A stretch of 64,000 nt of DNA from Absidia repens (taxonomy: Eukaryota > Mucoromycota > Mucoromycetes > Mucorales > Cunninghamellaceae): assembly GCA_002105175.1 (NCBI GenBank), contig MCGE01000009.1, forward strand, positions 1,736,001-1,800,000, in the 5' to 3' direction. This document shows, piece by piece, positions 11,428 to 24,232 of the stretch. Position 1 is the first letter of the stretch. The number at the start of each line of letters is the position of its first letter. The translations under genes were made by a program, and so were the position numbers. The notes beneath the pieces were generated by a model that saw only the letters and a program-made list of their open reading frames with translations, was not told the origin of the DNA and did no database searches.

Positions 11428-12523
11428 ATGTCGAAGCGAGAAGCCAAAGAAAACTACTTCCTCCGTCTTAAGGAATACTTGGACACCTACAGCTCCATCT
11501 TCATTGTCAACGTTGACAATGTGAGCTCCAACCAAATGCACCAAATCCGTCACTCTCTCCGTGGTGAAGGTGTTGTCCTTATGGGTAAGAACACCATGGT
11601 CCGTCGTGCCTTGAAGACCTTCGTTGCTGAACGTCCCGAATTCGAACGTCTTTTGCCCCACGTCAAGGGTAACATTGGTTTCGTCTTCACCAACGGTGAC
11701 TTGAAGGAAATCCGTGAAAAGATTCTCTCCAACCGTGTAAGTGCTTCCTCTTTTTCATACATGGGTATTTGGTTACAGTGAATTAGGATACTTATTTTTT
11801 TTTTTTTGTTATTGACATTGATGAATAGGTTGCTGCTCCTGCTCGTGCTAACGCTGTTGCTCCCATCAACGTCATTGTGCCCGGTGGTAACACTGGTATG
11901 GAACCCGGAAAGACCTCTTTCTTCCAAGCTCTTGGTATTCCTACCAAGATTTCTCGTGGTACCATTGAAATTGTGTCTGATGTCCAATTGGTCACTGCTG
12001 GTGAACGTGTCGGTCCTTCCGAAGCTACCTTGTTGAACATGTTGGGTATCTCTCCCTTCACCTACGGTATGGCTGTTGTCCAAGTCTACGATGATGGTTC
12101 CACCTTCTCATCTGAAGTCTTGGATGTCGAAGAAGATCAATTGGTCGCTAACTTGTTGGCTGCTATCCGTCAAGTTGCTGCCGTCTCTTTGGCTGTCGGT
12201 TACCCTACCTTGGCTTCCGTCCCTCACTCTCTCATCAACGGTTACAAGAACTTGTTGGCTGTCTCCGTCGCTTCCGACTACACCTTCGCTGGCTCTGAAA
12301 AGATCAAGGAATACCTCGAAAACCCTGAAGCCTTCGCTGTCGCTGCCCCTGTTGCTGCCGCTGGTGCCGCTGAAGCTGCTCCTCAAGAAGCTGCTGCTGA
12401 AGAAGAAGAATCTGAAGATGATGTAAGTGGATAGATATGAAAATAGTGGAAAAGATATCAGCCACTAATTTTTTTTTTTTTTTTTTTTTTTTGTAGGATA
12501 TGGGCTTCGGTCTCTTTGATTAA
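11428..12523 (+). CDS. RPP0: 60S acidic ribosomal protein P0 (uL10)
   Basis: P0 anchors the P1/P2 stalk of the 60S ribosomal subunit at the GTPase centre. Three exons (11428-11736, 11829-12422, 12497-12523) give 309 residues. The N-terminal rRNA-binding part includes [12 protein letters not shown]. The body includes [25 protein letters not shown] split over the first intron region. The Ala-rich hinge ([18 protein letters not shown]) leads to the acidic EEEESEDD and the universal stalk tail DMGFGLFD, which is encoded by its own 27-nt last exon. Codon use is strongly biased to C-ending codons (AAC, GTC, TTC), unlike neighbouring genes, as expected for a highly expressed gene. AATAAA lies at about 12566. 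Confidence 0.97.
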
Positions 12524-13259
12524 ACCAGTCTCCATAGACTTTTAGTTTAGTTACTGTATTTATCAAATAAAAAATTATTTAGTTTTTTTGTCACAATTCA
12601 TATTGTATGTTATTGGTTTGAAATGAATGATATATATTTGTGTATGACTTTGGGTTGATTGATAGTGATTTACATGCACCAATCTGTGGCTCACATGTAA
12701 GGTCAGAGTGGTTTAAAGTGGTGTGTGCGTGTATTAATTATTATATGCCGGAATGGGATGATCGATGTTAGTTTGTGCTCATAAGGAATTTGTGTGAACT
12801 GACGGAAAAACAATGCAATGATGAGGATGCTTAGTTTTTGTCTTTGTATTTTGTGAATCAAAGCCAACAGGGAGGCTCAGTGATCATGGAAGGTTAGTTA
12901 AAAATATATTGTTACACCAGCACTTACTTGGCATCATCGTCATCATCAGCATGGGATGGTTTATTTTTACTTTTTTTCTTCTTTTTTCTTCATCTCCTTT
13001 TTATCGACCAATGATTGATAGGTGATAATGGTCAAGCAAATCAGATGAGCTTTCAGATAATGCCTCTGTTGATCGGGAAAAGCTTTTTTTTACAGGAACG
13101 GATTTGATAGATCATAAAATGCGGCAGACTTCTAACCCCGCCTGACTATAATTAAATGTCGCACCACTTTGAAAAATAAAGACTTTTTTCATTTTCCTTT
13201 TTTCTTTTCCTTCTTCTTCTTCTCTCTTCTATTTACTTTTTATATCAGAAAAAAATAAA
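12524..13259. other. Intergenic, RPP0 3' end to SUR7-like promoter
   Basis: Contains the P0 poly(A) signal and a CT-rich stretch (13185-13235) before the next start. On the minus strand a short Lys-rich/Asp-rich reading frame near 12925-13010 has no start or conserved match, so I do not call it. Confidence 0.5.
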
Positions 13260-13487
13260 ATGGGATCTTCATTATTTCATATGCTGGGGCTATTCTTTTC
13301 AGCTGCAGGGTTGGTTCTTTTGATTTTCGTCAACATCGGGATCACTTTCCAAAGCTCGTTTTTACCAAACCTCTATCTCGTTGAAGCATCCTTTTCAACT
13401 GTACAACTAAGATTTGGACCTTATAACGCTTGCGTTATCAATGGAGATAAATCAACTTGTACTCAACCTACACCTGCCCAAGGAATT

Positions 13488-13523
<36 letters not shown>

Positions 13524-14142
13524 AATCCCGAAGATCCTCTGCGGTATTTGAAATTCCCTCGACTCACTCAGTCACTGTATTTTTTAGATTATTCCACATA
13601 TGGCATTGATGGATTAACTGGTGTCGACAGTGATGCCTTGGCAAAATTATCGAAAGCGTATCAGTTAATCGTTTTAATCATCCCTACCACAGTTTTCGCA
13701 TTAATATCCATGTTCGGTAAGTCAATTAAACGAAAAAAAAAAAAAAGATTCGACGACATGCTGAAAAAGTCGTTTTTAATTTTTGTTTATTTATTTTTCT
13801 TTACATATAGGATGGTTAATGATTCGTGAAAACAGAACAGGAAATCGATTACCCATTATTGGAGCAATTACAAGTGTACTTGGGGTAATTTGTGGTGCGG
13901 CAACCTTAGCGTTGGTGATTGTATGTTATAAATTGGCGTTTGAAGCATTACAAACCAAGATACCAATTGTATACCAATGGGGTCCTTCATTATATTTACT
14001 TGGTGTTGGTGGGTGCGGCTGTTTATTAGTATCCTTTATTCTTTATATTATTGTTATTGTTCGTCACAAGCCGGATTATGATTATACTTATTTCCAAAAA
14101 GATGAATATGCCACTTACGGGGATAATAGACATAATTACTGA
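13260..14142 (+). CDS. SUR7/PalI family membrane protein
   Basis: Members of this family are four-helix plasma membrane proteins of eisosomes or of the pH-sensing pathway. Three exons (13260-13488, 13588-13716, 13811-14142) give 229 residues. Predicted membrane segments lie at about residues 5-28, 95-115, 130-155 and 185-210. A first extracellular loop with a Cys pair (NACVINGDKSTCTQ) fits the SUR7/PalI fold. Short cytosolic ends are present, the tail ending in DYDYTYFQKDEYATYGDN, rich in Tyr. Intron 1 starts GT followed by a run of nearly 30 A. AATAAA overlaps 14160-14165. I cannot tell a Sur7 from a PalI/Rim9 member from sequence alone. Confidence 0.75.
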
Positions 14143-14567
14143 TTAATATATACAAATGAAATAAAGTCATAAAAAAATTATATATTATAAAAATGGCCCC
14201 ATGATTTTCCCAATGTAAAGGACCCATAAAAAAAAATGCTTGTTTATGTTATTATTGTTGTTGATATGTAATGCAGAGATCGGATTTTATTTTTTTCGTC
14301 TCTCCTGTCCAGAAATTTATAATTCAGCAACCTCCAATTGATTGCACCTTTTTTATTCTTTCGCTTCTCTTTCACTTTTTTCTTTTTTTTTCTCACCCCA
14401 CTCACTTTCCTCACAAAATAAAAAAGTCAAATTACGCCAGCACAGTTTACTTGAACAAGACAAACAAACAACCTCCTCTTCAACGTAAATAAATAAATAA
14501 AAAAATACCATCTATGATTCTTTTCTAACCTTCTTTCGTTTTCTTTTCCTTTTTTTATACTAGTATC
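14143..14567. other. Intergenic, SUR7-like to ankyrin-DIL gene
   Basis: This gap carries the AATAAA of the upstream gene and a T/C-rich promoter stretch (14340-14400, 14520-14560). I see no gene. Confidence 0.6.
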
Positions 14568-17500
14568 ATGAATAATACTAATAACAATAATAATAATCAA
14601 CATGCAACAGCTGTAGACACGTCGACGACAATCACACCATTACCAGATTCACCAGTTTTATCTGCCACTCGGCGAAAAAATACTAATACACTATCATGGT
14701 CTTCTACTTCATCCTCTTTTTCAACCAATTCAGTCTCAACACTATCATCGACAGCAACACCTATGACAGCTATCACCACTTCCACATTACCATTGATGAT
14801 GATACGATCAAGTTCAAGGACATTACCTTTGTTGATAAGCGATGACGATGAAGACGATGATGATATTGAACACATGGATGATGACGACGACTTTCTGGAT
14901 ACAATGATCCTTGAACAAAATGATTGGAATCAACAACAACGAGATGATAATGAGAATAATGATGACGACGATGATGATGACCAGCAAATACAGCAACAAA
15001 AACTCCATCAACAACGATGGTATCGACGTGTCACCAAATCATTGACTTATGGGTGCTCACATGGTGATGCTCTATTAGTACAAAGGATATTGGAGGATGA
15101 ACGACTTCGACCCTTTCTCAACGTGAATGGATCAGACGATAAACAAATGGGAACCACACCTTTGATCTACGCTTCATGCTTTGGTTATGCGGCAATTGTA
15201 CGATTATTACTAGATGCTGGGGCAAAAGTCGATGGTCAAGATAAAAGTAGGTTATGTTTATTTTTTATTTTTATTTTTTTGGGTAAGGGGGTTTAAGTCC
15301 AACCCCCTTTGGTTTGATTTGATTCGGGGGATGGGGTTGATCAAAAAAAAAAAAAGGAGACAGCTGTCAAAAAAGGGGGCAAAAAAGGGGGCGGCGTTTG
15401 AATATGGTGTGGGGGGTTGGTTAGGATTCTTTTTACTTTATTCTTTTTTTGCTGACACGACTTTTTTTTCCATATTCTTGAATAAACAATAGTAGGATGG
15501 TCACCGTTAATGTGGGCAACTGCAAACAACCATAGAACCATTGTTGAAATGCTATTGGCTCATGGTGCTTCTTGGAAGAATCAAACAAGCAACGGACGAA
15601 CAGTATTGGACTTTGTGGATTACAACAACCAAGAACTCGTGCATAGTTTGATCCCTCATGAACTCAACGACGACATGGATGAACAGCAACAACAAGACTT
15701 TTACGACCAAATGAATTTGCACAAACGACGACAAGGATCCAATATCATTCCGAAACTTGACCTTGATGCCGACACATCGTTTTACTATGAACAGCAACAG
15801 CACCAAGACGATTCGGAGTCTGAACACCAGCAGCAGCAACAACAACGTACATTGGTGGAATCGGTCTACACAAAGGATGATGAAGAATTGGATGATTTGG
15901 TCTCATGTGAAGCTAGTATGGAATCCCTTCATCATTTTGTTTGGAATCGCTGTTTACCTGATCAAATGTTTGTTTTTGCTGAAGACGATATCGACCATAT
16001 TTTACAAATCACCATCTCTGGCTTACACCTGCCAATGAAAACAAGACAAGAGATTTGGGTGCCTTCAAACGTGTTATTCCTTTGTGCTCGCTTTGCTCAT
16101 TATTTCTCTGGGCGTGAGTTATTGACTGGGATTCTTGGGCGTGCTATTACAATGATTGCATCTGTATTACATGTAAGTACACTCCCCTCTCATCACCTTT
16201 CCAAAAGCAATAGGACCACAAATGACTAATCAACTTTAATCATCTGATATATATAGAAGAACAAAGGCGATATACACACAACTGCTTTTTGGATGGCTAA
16301 TCTCTCTCAGCTCCTGTACTATCTCAAAAAGGACACTGGTTTGGTGGTAGCTACAGCGGAACAACAACTTGAAATCTCTGAACTTGTTTCGGAAACCTAT
16401 GTTTTATTGGTCACGGACTCCGAGAAACGAATTGAAAAAATCTTGGAAGCAAGTATGATGGATCACGATCTTATTGGTGCCGATCCGGTGGATTTTGCCG
16501 ATGACTGGCAGCGGTTTTTCCGCCGGCGCGGTTCCTCGCGTAGGCCTTCATCCATGACATCAATGGCAACTACTATGTCCAGCTACTCGAACATGGAGTC
16601 TACCCCGTCCATCACCCAACGTGCACAGGAACTCTATCAGGACGACCAGCAATCTATTCAACAACAACGACAACACTCGATGGATCATATCAATACACAG
16701 CCCCCGACTTCACCGATGAATACTTTATCCTCCTTCATGTCCTCCACTTCCCCTTCTTCACCATCATGCACCACACTCTCGCCCCATTCAATCACATCGC
16801 TCTTGTCGTCCATCTTGTACGTATTACAATCCTATGAAGTCCACCCAGCTATCATTGTACAGGCCATCGCTCAATTTTTCCACTTTATGTCCTGCGAAAT
16901 CTTCAACCGCATCCTGACCAACAAAAAACTCCTATGTCGATCCAAAGCGTTACAAATCCGTATGAATTTATCCATCATTGAAGACTGGGTCCGTGAACAA
17001 CAGCCATACTTGCCTATCCATCTGACAAGCTACTTTGATCCCTTGATTCAACTTCTTCAACTTTTGCAGTGTGTCTCTCAACTGAACGAATTGGCTACAT
17101 TTGTTGGTACCACCACTGGCTTTGAATTGCTCAATCCTTTGCAAATCAGACGATGTGTCCTCAATTACCGCTATGAAGTGGATGAACCTCGATTACCTGA
17201 CGAAGTGGAAAAATATACGGTGCAGCTTGCTCATAATGCGGTCAACAACACCAACGGTAGTAGTATGGGAAGTAACGCCATCAGCAGAAACAACTCCCAA
17301 CGGAAACGGTCGAACGGACAAACCATGGAACGCTCTTCATCAAAATGTAGTATCAACAAATCACGTACCACACAAGTGTCTTCCCCTAATGATAGCACTG
17401 CCAGCAGTCGTCGAGAAAGTCATGTCTCCTCCCGCCCTACCAGTGTCTCTAGTATTGGCAGTCTTATCATGGCACGTTGGACAAGTAGCACTCCTCCAGA

Positions 17501-18023
17501 TGACCAACGACAACAGCAGAAAAAACAACAAGAGGAAGAAGAAGTCCAACAAGGAGGAGGACGATGGGATGATGATGATCTTTCTGAAGATGACGATGGA
17601 CCATTCATGGCATCTGACGACGACGATAATGATGATGATGATGACGGGCGCGACTGGATAGAAGAAAAGCGGGATTCCAAATACATGTTACCATTCTCAT
17701 TACCAACATCCACCACCATGATTCATTATGCCTCATATCAGCAACAGCAACAGCAACAAATAGGACCTCTCCGACTGGAACTACATCACCAACTTGACGA
17801 CGACGACAATGTTAAATTATTGGCGGTAACCACGAACAAAATGCGTGATTTGATGGTATCCGAATCAATATATGAAGAACTCCGTCAAAAGAAAGGTGCT
17901 AACGAAAGAGAAAAAATGGTCAAGGAACGATCGGTGATACCTACTATTCCCCAAGACTGGATGGATCGTTTGGATCGTCGTCAAGGCACCTACGGGTTGG
18001 CTTCTAAGGGTGGCGATGATGAC

Positions 18024-18065
<42 letters not shown>

Positions 18066-18134
18066 CGTGATGATGCTGACGCAGTGGGTGGACACTCATT
18101 GCATGGTTCTCGAAGGGCTATGGAGATGTGCTGA
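14568..18134 (+). CDS. Ankyrin repeat and DIL (dilute) domain protein
   Basis: Three exons (14568-15246, 15493-16172, 16257-18134) give 1078 residues. Residues 1-150 are low complexity (Asn, Ser/Thr, Asp runs). Ankyrin repeats follow at about 155-275, with GTTPLIYASCFGYAAIVRLLLDAGA and, across the first intron, GWSPLMWATANNHRTIVEMLLAHGA (two motifs shown only in part). From about residue 340 there is a DIL-like helical domain: NVLFLCARFAHYFSG, then FWMANLSQLLYYLKKD, then ILYVLQSYEVHPAIIVQA and FFHFMSCEIFNRI. DIL domains occur in myosin V tails and afadin, where they bind cargo or small GTPases. The C-terminal 330 residues are Ser/Asp-rich and end in a polyaspartate made by a GAT repeat. Fungal proteins with this ankyrin plus DIL order are known but poorly characterised. 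Confidence 0.85.
18015..18065 (+). repeat. GAT trinucleotide microsatellite inside coding sequence
   Basis: An almost pure run of GAT/GAC codons encodes 17 consecutive aspartates near the end of the ankyrin-DIL protein. It is likely to vary in length between strains. Confidence 0.9.
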
Positions 18135-18535
18135 GCCTATTTCCCCTCTCCCCCTCTCCCCCTTTTTTTTATTTATTTATATATATATATATATCTATTA
18201 TGCATATGGTTAGTCTTAGTTTATTCATCATCATTTTTTTTTTTTTTTTTTTACTTCTTTGACAATAAAGGACAATGCACTGGATGTGGATTTTTTACGA
18301 TTGAAACTCCGTTTTTATGTTCTCCTTGAAATCTTTTTTACTCTCTCTCTTTTTCTCCTTCATTTTATTTTTCGGTCTACTTGGCCCCCTCTCACTTTCT
18401 TTATTTTATTTTATTTTATTTTATTTTACACAACGCCACTCTGTTTATTTACCTCACATACTTTCACGCACACAGTTACCCCTCGTCTGTCCTAATTCAA
18501 GGGTCATTACCACTCACCGACTTGATTGACAAAGT
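18135..18535. other. Intergenic / 5' region of the GPCR gene
   Basis: AT and CT-rich. It holds a TA repeat (18178-18195), a 17-nt T run near 18235-18252, an AATAAA-like signal at 18264-18270 and TTTTA repeats near 18400-18427. An ATG at 18317 opens a frame beginning MFSLKSFLLSLFFSFILFF, which looks like a signal peptide and could be an unrecognised first exon of the receptor. Confidence 0.5.
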
Positions 18536-18915
18536 ATGGAAAACAACGAAGGCAACACAATCACAATATTCAACCACACCATTCAAGAAGATCCACTCAA
18601 TCAAATCATCCAAACCGATAATGATACAGTCTACATTACTCCTCGTTTCAACACCTTTGGACTCACCGAACTAAAAGTAAGTGATATACTTTCTTAACCT
18701 TACCCCCCTTTAATACAACCCTCCCCGATCCTCGTCCCCCGTCTCCTTGATTAATCTTTTTTTTTTTTTTTTTTTTTTTTTGGTATGACTGTACACTATA
18801 GGTTGGTGTACTTTTACCTTTTAGTCAAACTTCTGATAAGCTTACTGAAAGTATTGTTTGGGGGTATGCTGACAAAAAAATACTCAAAACAGAAGTTAGT
18901 ACTAGTTTAATCCAG

Positions 18916-18947
<32 letters not shown>

Positions 18948-21900
18948 GATAGGGGAGCTTCGGCAATTCGTCTGGCTATCAATGAAATCAATGCCGCTCA
19001 ACTTGTTCCTGGCGCTTATGTTACATTAATTGAAAAGGATTCCTTTCCAGAGTCTTCGGTGGATCAAGGTGCAATTACCAACGCCGTTTATGCATTAGTG
19101 ACACTCTTGCAACAGGGTGTGATTGGCGTGATTGGCGACGTGACAAGCTCTTGGACTGCCCTCAGTGCTTTAATGACAAGTGCCTTAGATTTACCACAAT
19201 GTTCCTTTGCCGCTTCTGCTAGTAAGTCTTTTCTACTCTACTTGGGATATGCATTGATATTTTTTTATTTTATTTTTTACTTCTTGTCTAGTTTCATTCT
19301 CCGACAAGGCTCAATTCAAGTACTTTTTTAGAACTATTCCAACGGATGTGGTGATGATAGACGCTATGTTACATTTTGTTATAAAAGAAGGATGGACTAA
19401 AATAGGTGTAATTTATACCGATGATCCCCTTGGACAACAACGTAAGTTATCTTTTCAAAAAAAAAAAAAAAAAAAAAGGAGTCGATGGGTAAGAGCGAAT
19501 CATTTCAATTTGGTTCTGTCACTAACTTTTTGCTTCATAGTTTATCAACGCGCTATTCAACAAACTGAGGCATTGGACATTCAACTCATTAATTATCAAT
19601 CATTCCCTTCTACGGAAACAGCAACATCTACCTATATCAAGGATAGTCTGGATACACTGCTTCTTAGTGGGGCTCGCATCATTCTCGTGGCAGCACAGGG
19701 CCAAGCTCAGTCTAGCTTGATGGTTCAGGCGGCGGCATCAGGCTATCTGTCTCCTGATTATGTCTGGTTGCTTGTGGGAGACGACATGACAACGGATCTG
19801 GAGGAAGCTATTAACAATTATAACAAAAATCTCAATGTCAACAATGGCACCCTCTCGACCCCCGGGGCGGTTCCTCGACCACTTTCCATGCAAACGGACT
19901 TTAATGGCCTGATCTATTTTGTGAATTGGTTGACATTGGATGGATATCCACCTTACGACACTTTTACTGCTAAATGGTCACAACTTGATAATAATGTGTA
20001 AGAAAAAAAAAACAGTTGGTGTTTAAATGGGAGAGGCGTGGGGAATATAAAATCATTGATTCGTTATTATGCATTATATAGATATCCTTTTTCTGGCACA
20101 AATGATACACGGACAAATGAAGGGCAAGTAGAATAAAAAATTACAAATGAAAAAAAAAAAACTCCACGGCTAACCCTCTATGTTTTTTTTTTTAACAGGC
20201 TGGCATATTCATGCATGATGATGATGGCAGATGGATTCCAAAGCACTTTGAAACACACGACAACAAATCATACCAATGGGCTCCTTCAACTAGCCTCAGG
20301 AAATCTGGGCTCTTATATGACACCCCAAGCGTTCAATTCAGGCTATGTTGGCCCTGAGGGTCCTATGCTTTTGGATTCAAATGGGGATGTCATGTCTGGG
20401 TAATGAAAACGAAAAATAACAAAAACATGAATATAGGATAATAGCATGAATTCTGACAACCTTCCTTTTTTTTTTTCCTTGGTGACATAGAAATTACCGT
20501 ATTATGAATTTTCAGCATGGTGTTAGTGTACCTATTGGTCAAAGTTTAGTAGGGGATTTGGTGGTCACTTCTCCGGCGATGTTTTTTGATGGCACTAATA
20601 AGGCAAGTGAACTTCGACTGATTTTCATTAGCGTGACAATATGATATCTATTTTGTTAACATAAATTTTTTCTGTGTAATTCTACTAGGTACCCTCTGAT
20701 TCTCCACCAAGTATTGCTCTTAATCCCGATATCACTTCTGCCATATCTTATGTGATCATGATTGTAGCTGCTATTGGATCCTTATTTGCCCTTGCGGTCC
20801 TCCTTCTTGTTATTATCTATCGAAAAAATGAAATCTTCAAGGCCGCAAGGTAGGTATCAGGATTGAAAAAAGTGGGGAATGGAGGGGGCGGTGTTGGGTG
20901 TCGGCCTATATGTATTGATTCGATGATGGCACGATGCCTTTGTTTGATAGTCCATTGTTTTGTGTTTTGGAATTGATTGGATTTATATTCGCTTATGTTT
21001 CTGTGGTTATGATGATTGGTATTCCGTCCCAAGTCACTTGTATTTTGATGCCGTTATCATTTAACATTGGATTTCTACTTGTCATAAGGTAAGAATAGAT
21101 AAAGTTTGTTTGTTTCAAAAACAAGATAAAAGGATAAATTAAATGGACCACTAATCGATTCTCCTTATTTTTTTTCTTTTTTCTCTAAATAGTAATATGA
21201 TCGCCAAGAATTATCGTATCTATCGCATCTTCAATAATGTGTTTATGAAAGGCACGGCAATTACCGATCTCCAATTGCTCAAATCTGTGACAGTCATGAT
21301 GGGCTTTGATATGGTAAACACCTCCCCCCCCCGGTAGATAGAACTCCATTTTTCGATGCTTAGCCTCCCTTCCCCTTCTTTTGGTTTAGGTTATTCTTAT
21401 TGCTGCGATCATTGTTGTCAGACCGAAACCGAAAAAGGTGGATGTATCTTTGACTCAGCACTATTGGACCTGCAATGTAGATCACGCCAACAAGGATGTA
21501 TTTTCTGGATTGATGTATGCCTACTGTGCTGCGCTGTTATTGTTTGCTACATTCCTGGCTTATAAAACACGTTTGGCTGGGCGACGGTATCGTCGGTACA
21601 GCGAATGCCGGCAGATGGGATTATCTATTTAGTAAGTAAAATACTTTTTGTTTTTTCAAAGAAATCAAAAGAGAGAGGAATGTAGTAGAAAAGAGGGAAC
21701 TCACTTCATTTTTCTAGCAACATCTTTTTCTCATCTATTGTTGGTATTGCGGTGCTTGTGAACCCTATGGCGGATTATTACACCAAGTATTACATCAGCG
21801 TCATCATTGTACTCTGGTCCACCACATTCTCGCTATTGATCCTATTTTTACCCAAACTCCAAGGTTTTGTGAGGCAATACTGGTGGCGACAACGCAACAG

Positions 21901-22825
21901 CAATAAAAAGGAAAATAGTATGACCACAGCAAGTCAATTGGTGATGGCAGAAATGGTCCACAATTCTTCCTGCTACAATGATAATGATGATACCGAAGAC
22001 GACAATAGCAGCAACTTGACACCACGGCACCAACCAAGTAGAAAATCATCAAGACAGTCTGGTAGCAATGGCACTTCGAAGAAGAAACGGCATTTGGTGG
22101 ACACACACCACTACGACAACTCACCGGAACTTTTCAGTTTAGAAGAAATGCTCGGCGCCAAAAATCTTGTTTTACCTTCCTTTCTTCTCAACGACGAGGA
22201 CAAACCCCGCTCACAACGCCCAAGCCCTGGTGGTGACAAAGATGATGATGATGATGACGGTGACCAAGATCATGTGACGATGAATGATTATGACGATGAT
22301 CAGTTACAAAGCGTGGGTCGGAAACACGGTTCTTTTATGGAAGTCTACGAAGCGGATGTACCTGCACGCAAGGTATTACGGTATTTCCCTTTTTTATCTC
22401 AATGGGAAATGTTACATATTATGGTATTTCCTTGGCTTGGGTATTTTACCTATCTTTCGGTAAGATGGATGGCACATTGATATCACATAATTATTATCAG
22501 TATTTGTCTCAACATTGACTCGCTTTGGTTTTTTTTTGTTTTTTTTTTCTTGTTTTGTTTTTTTGGATGATAGGAATTTACGAAACAGGGTCGGGTGATG
22601 GCCTATGATCATGCTACGATTGAAACAACCGAACTAGAAAATTACGTTCTCAAAGTTCAAGGGCAAGGTATTTATGACATGTATATTCAGGTGCCAAATA
22701 TGGAAGCTTTGGAACTTTGGGAAGTCAGGTTGAACAAACGACACCAAGCAATGGACTCTACCGAAAATGGATTATCGTTTTTGACTACACCAGGTACCTC
22801 AACTGCAGGAGATACAAATCAGTGA
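18536..22825 (+). CDS. Class C (GABA-B-like) G protein-coupled receptor with PH-like C-terminal tail
   Basis: Fourteen exons join in phase to 1029 residues: 18536-18676, 18802-18863, 18953-19221, 19292-19441, 19541-19997, 20082-20123, 20199-20399, 20491-20602, 20689-20849, 20951-21088, 21193-21313, 21390-21631, 21718-22459, 22574-22825. Residues 48-475 form a Venus-flytrap ligand domain (KVGVLLPFSQ, WGGASAIRLAINEIN, QGVIGVIGDVTSSWTALS, FFRTIPTD). Seven membrane helices run from about 498 to 745 (YVIMIVAAIGSLFALAVLL first, YISVIIVLWSTTFSLLILF last), with a Cys after helix 2. The tail has an acidic low-complexity linker and a PH-like region at about 905-1012 that ends ALELWEVRLNK. Introns after exons 6 and 8 use GC donors. 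No signal peptide precedes residue 48 and an in-frame stop lies just upstream of the ATG, so a 5' exon is probably missing. The ligand is unknown. AATAAA is at 23109. Confidence 0.88.
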
Positions 22826-24232
22826 CCGGGAATAGGGGACAGGTGAGAGGGATATACTTTCTTGTGGAAGAAATGGCATTTGTCTCTGCTGGCACAGGCA
22901 CTCGGTAAAGTTGCATGGAATCATGGATTGGAATCAACATCAAACAAACAACGTAGTGTTCCTCTTCAATTCCACTACCTTCCCATTCATCCACATTGTA
23001 GTATATAGATATTTATATATGTATAGCAAGCCATTTGTTACTCTCACTCCATATTGTAGTTTAGTTTTACGTTATTATGCATAGTTTTACACTCACTTAT
23101 TTTTATTAAATAAAATTGTCTTTTTATCCTATCTGCACAACAATGTGTCCGCTTTTAGGCAATTACCATTTTATAATTTATGTAACTGTCTTCACGTCAG
23201 GAAAAAAAAAAAGATGGGAGCGCTATGGAAACAATTAGATGCACCCAATATCATTTTGAAGGGGGATGTATATATATACATATATATAAAGGCGGGATAA
23301 CTTGATTAAATTTGACGTACCTCCTGTCGTTGAAAATTGGGGAGGGGGGGGAGAGAAAAGAAAAAAATCGGTCAAATCTGATATCAGATTAACATATCTG
23401 ATAAAAATCACACACAAAAAAAAAACTAAACAGCGATGGGTCGGCGTATAGATCTAGAAAGAAAGAGTGACCCCATCTCCATCTTTTTCCTTTTTATGGG
23501 TGAGGGAGAATGATTGGGAACCAATGGATTTGGCTCCACATTACACAAAAAAAAAAAAGAACCTGAGACTTGTTCTCATGGAAGGAAGCATGGGAAAAAT
23601 AAAAAGGCTATTATTATTATTATTATTATTATTGTTAGAAAGATGAAAATCATTTTATTGAATTATAGATATTCCAGCCGTTGGCAACAATAATAACAAA
23701 CAACAATAGCAAACGATGCCTCGATCTTAATTTTTTTTTTAATTTGTGTGGGAATAACGGTATTTCTAAACCCAGCCTCCATTTCATGCATAAGCAAGTG
23801 TGGTTTTGATTGGTGGATAGATAGAAAATGGAACAGGGGAAAACGGCTATAGATATATAAAAAAAATGACATGTTTGATGATACATACTAGTATGGTATG
23901 GTATACTGGAGACAACAGGTGAACGGATAGATATAAAGGTAATATGCATACATATATATATGTATATATGTATATAAAATAAGATAGGTTTTTTTATTAT
24001 TTCAAATAGACTAAAAAGTAAGACAAATACATAGATAAGATAGAAGGGAAAAAGGAGGAGGGGGAATAAGAAAAAGATATATACTAGGGGGTTTTTTTAT
24101 GAGTGTATTTTTTTGTTTTGTTCTATGTACAATAAATGGGGAGAAGGGAAAAGATAATGCAAAACGAGAGCGCGAGAGATAAAGAAAAAGATAGGGGAAT
24201 AATTTGACAAATGGGATAAACTGAAAAAAACT
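22826..24232. other. Intergenic, 1.4 kb, convergent
   Basis: The region lies between the 3' ends of the GPCR and the Ecl1-like gene. It contains the GPCR poly(A) signal (23109), a TTA repeat near 23610-23635, a TA-rich palindromic run (23950-23975) and TTTATT motifs near 23992 for the minus-strand gene. No convincing coding exon or RNA gene is visible. Confidence 0.55.

Noticed and set aside
11419..12083. Minus-strand open frames across the ribosomal P0 gene
   Set aside because: They are shadows of the codon-biased P0 coding sequence.
12925..13010. Short minus-strand Lys-rich frame ending in an Asp-rich tail
   Set aside because: It has no start codon or upstream exon, and the Asp run comes from a simple ATC repeat.
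17865..18095. PolyMet/polyIle open frames over the GAT repeat
   Set aside because: These are other-frame readings of the trinucleotide repeat.
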